64,000 nt of DNA, taken from Callorhinus ursinus (taxonomy: Eukaryota; Chordata; Mammalia; Carnivora; Otariidae). The position numbers and the translations under genes are program-made. Under the pieces are notes generated by a model. It did not search any database. It worked only from the letters and a program-made list of their open reading frames with translations, and was not told the DNA's origin. The first letter of the stretch is position 1; each line of letters starts with the position of its first letter. Positions 57,350 to 64,000 of the stretch are shown here, piece after piece. The stretch is from contig NW_020312848.1 of NCBI RefSeq assembly GCF_003265705.1, positions 57,437,737 through 57,501,736 of the forward strand. The letters are read 5' to 3'.

Positions 57350-58775
57350 AATCTTGAACAGGGTATTTTATACCCTGCTGGACATGTATATATATTCTTG
57401 CTATGTAACTATTCCCAATGCAGAATCCACTCTGAGTCTCACTGAGACCAGGAGCCAATCATGAATCTCACCATTATCAATAAGCGATGCTGATGAACTG
57501 GTTGCAAATTGCCCCCAAACCGCTCAGCTGTATAGTTACAAAGCAGCACTGTTAATAGAACATTCATGTCTTAACCAGGGATCAGCACTCTGCAGGTACT
57601 TTAGAAAAACAGCTTAGGCCAATTCCCAGTCCGCAGGAATTCTCACAACAGAAATATATTAAGAACAAAAACAGTGGATGTATACTGAGGGAAAAATTCT
57701 TTTTCTTTGAGAAAAAACAAAACAAAACAGAAACCCCACCACTTCAAGCAACCAAGCTAGAATAGCCAAATTAGTCTGGACAAATATTAGACTTCAATAT
57801 GTGAATTGAACTCGAGGTCAATTTTGGTTGACTCTTAGAGAATCCCTTTCCTAATTTGATAGTTAGGTGAAATTCTCCCCTCCTTTGGGAAACTATTTCC
57901 TAACCTGTTCTTCAAATGTGCTTTCTATTACTTACAGTATCACCACCACCACCACCACCAGGACCACCACTAGAACCACCTCAATCCTTGATGAGGGAAT
58001 ATCCTGCACTTTGTCTCTGAAAATGTTTTAAAACTCTTAGATATTGTCATTATCTCCAGAGTCTAGAAGGTGCTCCAAAAAGTTTTTTTTTTTTTTCAGA
58101 CTTTTTCCCATTAATCTAACTCTCCTAGAAGAAGTTTCTACATCAGTACTCCAAAACACCTTTTTTCTCCCAGGCAAAAACTTTTTGTTTTCATACTTTC
58201 TCAGTCTTACTGCAGCATATTCACTAGTCGGTTTTCAAATTTGGTTATTTATATAGCAGATATCATGGTTTTCAATTTAGTAGTCCACAAATTTCAGGGG
58301 TACAGAACTTAGACATGTATCTCCAATTTCTGTACTTAATGGGAAACTTAATATCTTGCCTTTTCCAATAAACTCTGTGTTATCTAGTAACTTTTTAGTT
58401 ACTTCTGTTTTTTAGTTAGTTACTTTAAACTCTTCAAAATGGAAAGAGATGCATAGAAATAGATGCACTGCTTCATATTACCCTTCACCCAGTGAGGTTT
58501 ATTTATATTATGAGCGAGAGGAAAAAGCTCGTGGTAACACTGCACAACTTATTGGTATCCTTATGACCTCAGATAGGAAGCTGTTCCTCTAAACTTACTA
58601 ATATAAGTATGTTTTTTTTTTCTTTCAGTGGTAGGTATTATCAAGTAATTAATGGATTATTTTCTATTAAATTACCAGATTAGGGGAAACAAAAAGGAGT
58701 CAGAGGGAGTCTGGGGGATTATATTCCATAATTTTTCACATTTTATCTTCAACACCTTTTATGATGATAATAACA
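57350..58775. other. single-copy DNA with CAC microsatellite
   Basis: No gene recognised. A (CAC)n run lies at 57940-57971. The 70-codon frame at 58044-58256 covers a T-rich tract and lacks support. Confidence 0.5.
57940..57971. repeat. (CAC)n microsatellite
   Basis: CACCACCACCACCACCACCA then GGACCACCAC; about 10 trinucleotide units with one interruption. Confidence 0.93.
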
Positions 58776-58779
58776 ACAA

Positions 58780-58975
58780 TAAGAATGTCATTTATTAAGC
58801 ACAAGTTAAGCGTCAGGTCGTGTGACCTATTTGTCATATCTAACCCTCATAACAGTGAGATATATATATGTATGTATATATATGTATATGTGTATATGTA
58901 TATATATAATCATTATCCCTATTTTATAAAAGAGGGAAATCAAATAAGAACATGGCTTAAAGGCCATATTCAGAT
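58780..58975 (+). mobile_element. MIR relic split by a TA/TG microsatellite
   Basis: TCATTTATTAAGCACAAGTT, CATATCTAACCCTCATAACA GTGAG, then (58859-58907) a TATATATGTATG repeat, then ATCATTATCCCTATTTTATA AAAGAGGGAAA. The two halves together follow the MIR consensus. Confidence 0.7.
58859..58907. repeat. (TATG)n/(TA)n microsatellite
   Basis: About 49 bases of alternating TATATATG and TATATG units inside the MIR, at the place where MIR normally has ATTATTAT. Confidence 0.9.
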
Positions 58976-58989
58976 AATATCTAAATTGG

Positions 58990-61900
58990 AATTTTAATCC
59001 ATATCCCTGACATTTAAGAAGCTGTATTTATTTTATTATTCAGTGATTCTTATCTTCATCTCTTTCCTCTCTTTCCTTCATAGTAGTTACCACAGTTAAA
59101 AGTTTGTATTTATTTGTTTGATGCTTTGATTAACGTAAATGGTATATTTTGTTGGGTATGCCTCATGATCTTCTGTCAGCTACCTATTCCAGACCGTGGG
59201 ATAGAGTCATATGTGGTAGGATAATTATTTAAATCATTTCATGATTACTCCAGGTGTCTCAAAAAAAAAAAATAGATGTTTCTTAAATCTCATTTCCCAG
59301 AAGTTAATCGAACCTTTGGGTTTCCCCTGGGTTAATGATGGTACTGACTAGGATTTCTGAAAACTCTTCATAGTTCACACTTTTATTGCTTTAATTTAAA
59401 CAAACAAACAAACAAAAAACAACCTAGGTTGGGAGGTGTAAATGCAAGTAGAGGGGTATCTTGAGAGCTTCTCACAACGACTAGGAAGTTTGAAGGACTC
59501 TTACCCTGTTGGGAGATCAAGCTCTCTCATAGCTATTCCAGGTAGAGAATAGGACCTTGGACAGGTGTTGGGATGAGATGTGGGTTCCTTGGAAGCTGAA
59601 CTTTGTGCTTCACCTCTCAGCCCTTAAAAAAACAACTGAATTCAACCCAGGCACAAAGGGTGGCCATCATCAAGGACTCTGGATCAATGAGCACACCACT
59701 AAGAACTTATGTGGCTGTGGAAAGAGAGGATCTCCCTACCAGGTTTTAAATGGAATTCTAGAGAGTAAATAATCTCCCACCATACCCTAAAATCCATGAC
59801 TGAAAAAGAATTTCATTCCATCTTTGCATCCAGAGTGGCTACATGTAACAGTTTTAGCATGGTTTCAGAAAATAAAGGGAAATGGTATTTATTTTTTTGC
59901 ACCTAGTATATTTATTGCATAACATTCTGTCCGACCCATTCACATAGCCTTGTGAGTTAATGTTGTGGTAAAGAAGAGAGTGAAGTGAAGCTTCTGCACA
60001 GTAAACTTCCTTTTGGCCTCCTTGGAAGGGAAGTGCTTATAACCAGTTAATGACCAGTAGTCAGCTATGGCATGAGTAACAACAAAGGACAAACAAGAAA
60101 AGAAAAGCATGAATAAAGTGTAACTCTGACAAGATCATCCGGGAATGGTTGAAAATAGAGGATTTAACTTCCATATTTACTCTAGAAGAGAGAATATTGA
60201 CTCATTAAATGTATGTTCATGGGAAAAGTGTGGTGAATAGGGTAGAAGGGTGCTTGGCAGATGTATCTTAGCCTCTATTACTATGAATGTTTGACTGACT
60301 AATTATCCTCTGGCCTCACTGGGTAACTACTCCTCTGTATTTATGGCCAGTCTTTCTTTATAATATGGAATCCTCCTGGTTTCACTGCCTAGCAGGGTCA
60401 TGCAGTTAAGCTTATCAGAAATGGTTACATGGAGATTAGATTGAAAATAGTCAATACTTTTTTTCTACTCTGGAAAATGCAAGTATGTCTATTAAAGCAT
60501 TAATGATAGACATTTGAATATACAGTGTAGCTCATTTTGGTTTTCCATTAGTCTATCATTTAAGGCATTTGAACCAAGTGATATACAGCTAATTAAATAA
60601 TAAAAGAAAATCAGACTAAAATGTTTGAAGTGAATATGTGTAACTTAATTTTGGCATTTGGAAATCACTTTGAAATTTTTATAATCTACTGGTTTTTAAA
60701 ATTTTATTATCCAAAATTCATATATTAATAGGATTTTAAAATTGGAAATGTCTATATAGATCATTTTGTCCAACCTCTCCATTTTACAGATGGGGAAATA
60801 GAAACATAATACTGAGATTATTTTCAGCAACATTTTAAACTATTTTCATTGTGATACATTCTCCACAGTCCATTTCATTAAGTAGAAAGTATATTAGATA
60901 TTACTGTAAATAATTTTAAATGCTATGTTCAAGTTACTATATATTAGAAAGATGTTAAATCATGTGAGTTTTAATCAAAACTAGAAGGGGTGACAATACA
61001 TGAGTTTAGCATCTAATTCTTTTGTTTTTTTAAATCATAATTTTCTTGCTGTTACTCAACAGAATTGCCACATGGGATGGAAAGGGAGTGGAGGGATGGT
61101 AAGGGGCCTGGGCAAGAGTCTTCCAGCCCTTGCTTCCACTCTATAAAAGTGAGCCTGAGAAGTTCTATTTTTATGTGCTTTGCATATTCAGCTTCTATTG
61201 GCCATTTGTTTTCCAGATACAGTTCTACCGCAAAAATCAATTTATAGAATACTTAGTCATCTACATCTTCTGCCAATTCCAAAATAAGTGTTTTTTAAAA
61301 ATGAGTATTTCCAGTTACTCTCTTATGAACTCATTCAACTTGGGTTTTCAGTCCTTTACCTTCCTGCTTCACTCTGTATTTCATAATAAATTCTCAGTCT
61401 TATTCTCTTCCTGATCTTTTACACCTGAAGTTATTTTTATAGTCCAAAGGGGCTTTATACCCAAGACTAAAATTCTCTGTTCTTTCTTAATTTTTCCTTT
61501 TACACAGTCCTATAAACTAATTATAAACTGAATTTATATTTTTAAAAATTCTTCATAATCAAAAGTGTCTGGTATGTTTATGATAAACTGCTTAGTGTCT
61601 CCCAGGCAAGCCGTTAATCTCTCTGCTTCTTTGCTTTGCTGAATTCCTCCTTTACCCCAATAATTATCTTCCACTGGTCTATTTAACACACTCAAAGATT
61701 CATTGGGAGTCATTCCTGCACCATGATTTTCTATGCTTCTAGCAAAGATGCACCTTCTCCCCATGCTCTCACAGCTTTTGCCCTCAATATCACCATTGAG
61801 ATAGCGCAGTACTCCAAAGATATCAGTTGTGAATGTTTCAACATTTTGTTACCATAGTAAACTCAGAGATTGAAAGCTGCTGTTTTTTCCATGTCACACT

Positions 61901-61995
61901 CTTCATTTTTATTGTTCTTACTTTACTGTATTCATATTCTTTTAACAGAAATGTAAGTTAAACATTTTACATGCTATCTGTCTTGCCCTGGTGCT
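58990..61995. other. AT-rich single-copy region
   Basis: A MIR-like piece at 60757-60815 (CCTCTCCATTTTACAGATGG GGAAATAGA). A (CAAA)n run near 59398-59418. No exon recognised; frames at 59557-59772, 61052-61414 and 61534-61764 have no recognisable domain. Confidence 0.5.
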
Positions 61996-62015
61996 TATGT
62001 TTTCCACATATTCTT

Positions 62016-62235
62016 TTTTTCCCCTGAATTATTTATTTTAGAGAGAGAGAGAGAGCAGGAGGAGGGGCAGAGGGAGTGGGACAGGAAGTGGGGAGAGAAT
62101 CTCAAGCAGAATCCTCACTAAGCATGGAGCCCAGTGGAGCCCAATGTGGGGCTTTGGTCTCACGACCCTGAGATCATGACCTGAGCCGAAATCAAGAGTC
62201 AGACGCTTAACTGCCCAGGGTCACCTAGGCACCCC
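62016..62235 (-). mobile_element. CAN-SINE, antisense, older subtype
   Basis: It reads TTTTTCCCCTGAATTATTTA, a long GA-rich block, TCACGACCCTGAGATCATGA, the subtype segment GAAATCAAGAGTCAGACGC, and ends TCACCTAGGCACCCC. A 19-bp target-site duplication with two mismatches (ATGTTTTCCACATATTCTT, 61997-62015 and 62236-62254). Contains a small extra repeat AGCCCAGTGG/AGCCCAATGTGG. Confidence 0.93.
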
Positions 62236-62254
62236 ATGTTTTCCACGTGTTCTT

Positions 62255-62690
62255 AAAGAAAAGTCTCATTTGTGATTATGTAAATTTCTTTGATTAAATA
62301 TGTCCTATAGTTTTCTAGGGTCAATGAAAAGAACTACATCAGTGGGATGGTATATTCAGTTATTGGAAACAATCTACAGCTATTATTTACTCAATTTAGT
62401 ACTTCATAAGCTTTATGTATTTTTCTGTTTATACCCTATAAAATGATGACTGGAATTTATATAATCCTCTATGTTTTATAACAAAATTTCAAAAATTTTA
62501 TCTTGCTGAAAACATACAATATATTTTTGAGGTAAGTAGGATGAATTACCTCATCTCCATTTTAAAATTTATAATATAAAATTCAGAGAGGTAAAATATT
62601 CTTAATATTTTTAAATTCTGAATACTTTTCTTTGGATTCCATTGCCTCTTTGTATGTTTTTATCCTGTAAGATGAATACTGAATACTTTT
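62255..62690. other. AT-rich single-copy DNA
   Basis: No gene or repeat recognised. Confidence 0.5.
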
Positions 62691-62693
62691 TTA

Positions 62694-63968
62694 AATTTTT
62701 ATTTAAATTTTAGTTAGTTAACATATAGTGCAATATTGCCTTCAGGAGTAGAATTCAGTAATTCATCACTTTCATAATCACCCAGTCCCCATCACAACAA
62801 GTGTCCTCTTTAATAACCATCATCCATCTAGCTCATTCCCCACCCATGTCCCTCCATCAACCCTTAGTTTGTTCTCTATCTAAAGAGTCTCTTATGTCTT
62901 GTTTCCTCTCTCCTCTTTTCCCCCTCCTATATGTTTATCTGCTTGTTTCTTAAATTCCACATATGATTGAAATCATTTGGTATTTGTCTTTCTCTGACTC
63001 ACTTATTTCACTTAGCATAATACATTCTAGCTCCATCCACATTGTTGTAAATGGCAAGATTTCATTCTTTTTTATGGCTGAATAATATTCAATTCTCTCT
63101 CTCTCTCTCTCTGCATATATATATACCACATCTTCTTTATCCGCTCATCATTTGATGGACATTTGGGCTCTCTACAGAGTTTGGCTATTGTTGATAATGC
63201 TGCTATAAACATCATTGTGCATGTATCCCTACGATTAAGCATTTTTTATCCTTTGGGTAAATACCTAATAGTGCAATTGCTGGATTGTAGGGTAGTTCTA
63301 CTTTTAATTTTTTGAGGAACCTCCATACTGTTCTCCAGAGTGGCTACACCGGTTTGTATTCCCACCAACAGTGTAAGAGGGTTCCCCTTTCTCCACATCC
63401 TCACCAATTACCAGTTGTTCCTTGTGTTGTTAATTTTAGCCATTCTGACAGGTGTGAGGTGGTATCTCATTGTGGTTTTTGATTTGTATTTCCCTGATGA
63501 TGAGTGACATTGAGCATCTTTTCATGTGTCTGTTAGCCATGTGGATGTCTTCTTTGGAAAATTGTCTCTTCATGTCTTCTGCCAATTTTTTAACTGGATT
63601 ATTTGTTTTTTTGGGTGTTGAGTTTGATCTATAAGAAGTCTACAAAGACTTACCCCAAACTAAGTAACTACTAAAAAGAACTCAGTAGATTTTATATACT
63701 AACCCTTTATCAGATATGTCATTTACAAATATCTTCTCCCATTCTGTAGGCTGCCTATTGGTTTTGTTGATTGTTTCCTTCACTGTGCAGAAGCCTTTTA
63801 TCTTGATGAAGTCCCAGTAGTTCATTTTTGCTTTTGTTTCCTGTGCCACTAGACATGTCTAGTAAGAAGTTGCTGTGGCCGAGGTCAAAAAAGTTACTGC
63901 CTTTGTTCTCCTCTAGGATTTTGATGGTTTCCTGTCTCACATTTAGATCTTTCATCCATTTTGAATTT
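62694..63968 (-). mobile_element. older LINE-1, 3' UTR and ORF2 C-terminal part, antisense
   Basis: It starts with the L1 3' end (TTAGTTAGTTAACATATAGT), then antisense ORF2: TCACTTATTTCACTTAGCAT, AACCTCCATACTGTTCTCCA, GAGTGGCTACACC, TCATGTGTCTGTTAGCCATG, and at 63755-63955 the reverse translation [20 protein letters not shown]. About 60 bases near 63633-63690 do not belong to L1 (findings). A SINE interrupts it at 63970, and it probably continues beyond the window. Confidence 0.9.
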
Positions 63969-63969
63969 A

Positions 63970-64000
63970 TTTTTTTTTAAAGATTTTTATTTATTTGACA
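63970..64000 (-). mobile_element. CAN-SINE, antisense, cut by window end
   Basis: TTTTTTTTTAAAGATTTTTA TTTATTTGACA is the characteristic antisense start (tail end) of a CAN-SINE. Only 31 bases lie in the window. Confidence 0.85.

Noticed and set aside
59557..59772. Possible processed pseudogene (frame with CGCGKRGSPYQVLNG)
   Set aside because: I could not match it to any known protein, and there is no poly(A) tail or target-site duplication. Left unannotated.

Overview
This window is nuclear DNA of a carnivoran mammal, most likely an arctoid caniform (seal, mustelid or bear group). The evidence is about 20 copies of the tRNA-Lys-derived CAN-SINE. Their arctoid-type consensus starts GGGCGCCTGGGTGGCTCAG and ends in AAATAAATAAAATCTT plus poly(A). 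There is also a full-length carnivore-type LINE-1. The DNA is AT-rich, and I see no host protein-coding exon, rRNA, tRNA gene, CRISPR array or prokaryotic feature that I can defend. It reads as a gene desert or the inside of a very long intron.

Layout. 1-6 kb: AT-rich single-copy DNA, two sense SINEs and a MER5A-like DNA-transposon relic. 6-9.4 kb: two MaLR LTR relics, a 5'-truncated young L1 and two antisense SINEs. 9.4-22.5 kb: mostly single-copy DNA with scattered SINEs, MIR/L2 relics, a MaLR-like repeat and an antisense old L1 piece with an odd palindromic insertion. 22.57-22.72 kb: a TTTC microsatellite broken by a 10-N assembly gap. 23.5-25.4 kb: five SINEs in under 2 kb. 26.7-35.3 kb: the main structure, a roughly 7.3 kb full-length but inactivated L1 in antisense, inserted into an older sense L1 and bounded by a 14-bp target-site duplication. 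The young L1 itself received a SINE in its 5' UTR. 35.7-41.2 kb: single-copy DNA with MIR relics. 41.3-44.2 kb: a MaLR LTR, then a second decayed sense L1 split by a SINE. 45-48.3 kb: a very old HAL1/L1M-type element. 49.5-51.1 kb: SINEs around a diverged direct duplication of about 400 bp. 53.3-53.8 kb: another truncated young antisense L1. 54-62 kb: single-copy DNA with MIR, MaLR-like and one SINE. 62.7-64 kb: an antisense older L1 running off the window, interrupted by a SINE at the edge.

How the parts relate. The SINEs have no protein of their own; members of this class are copied by L1 ORF2 protein. The L1 here has the endonuclease, reverse transcriptase and cysteine-rich regions recognisable, but it carries at least six ORF2 lesions and two in ORF1, so it cannot now supply that activity. 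Nesting gives an order of events: old sense L1, then full-length antisense L1, then SINE. No previously undescribed biological system is evident. The most notable signals are structural: the nested L1, the template-switch-like palindrome at 22.1 kb, the diverged duplication at 49.8-50.8 kb, and a few single-copy stretches that could be conserved non-coding elements.
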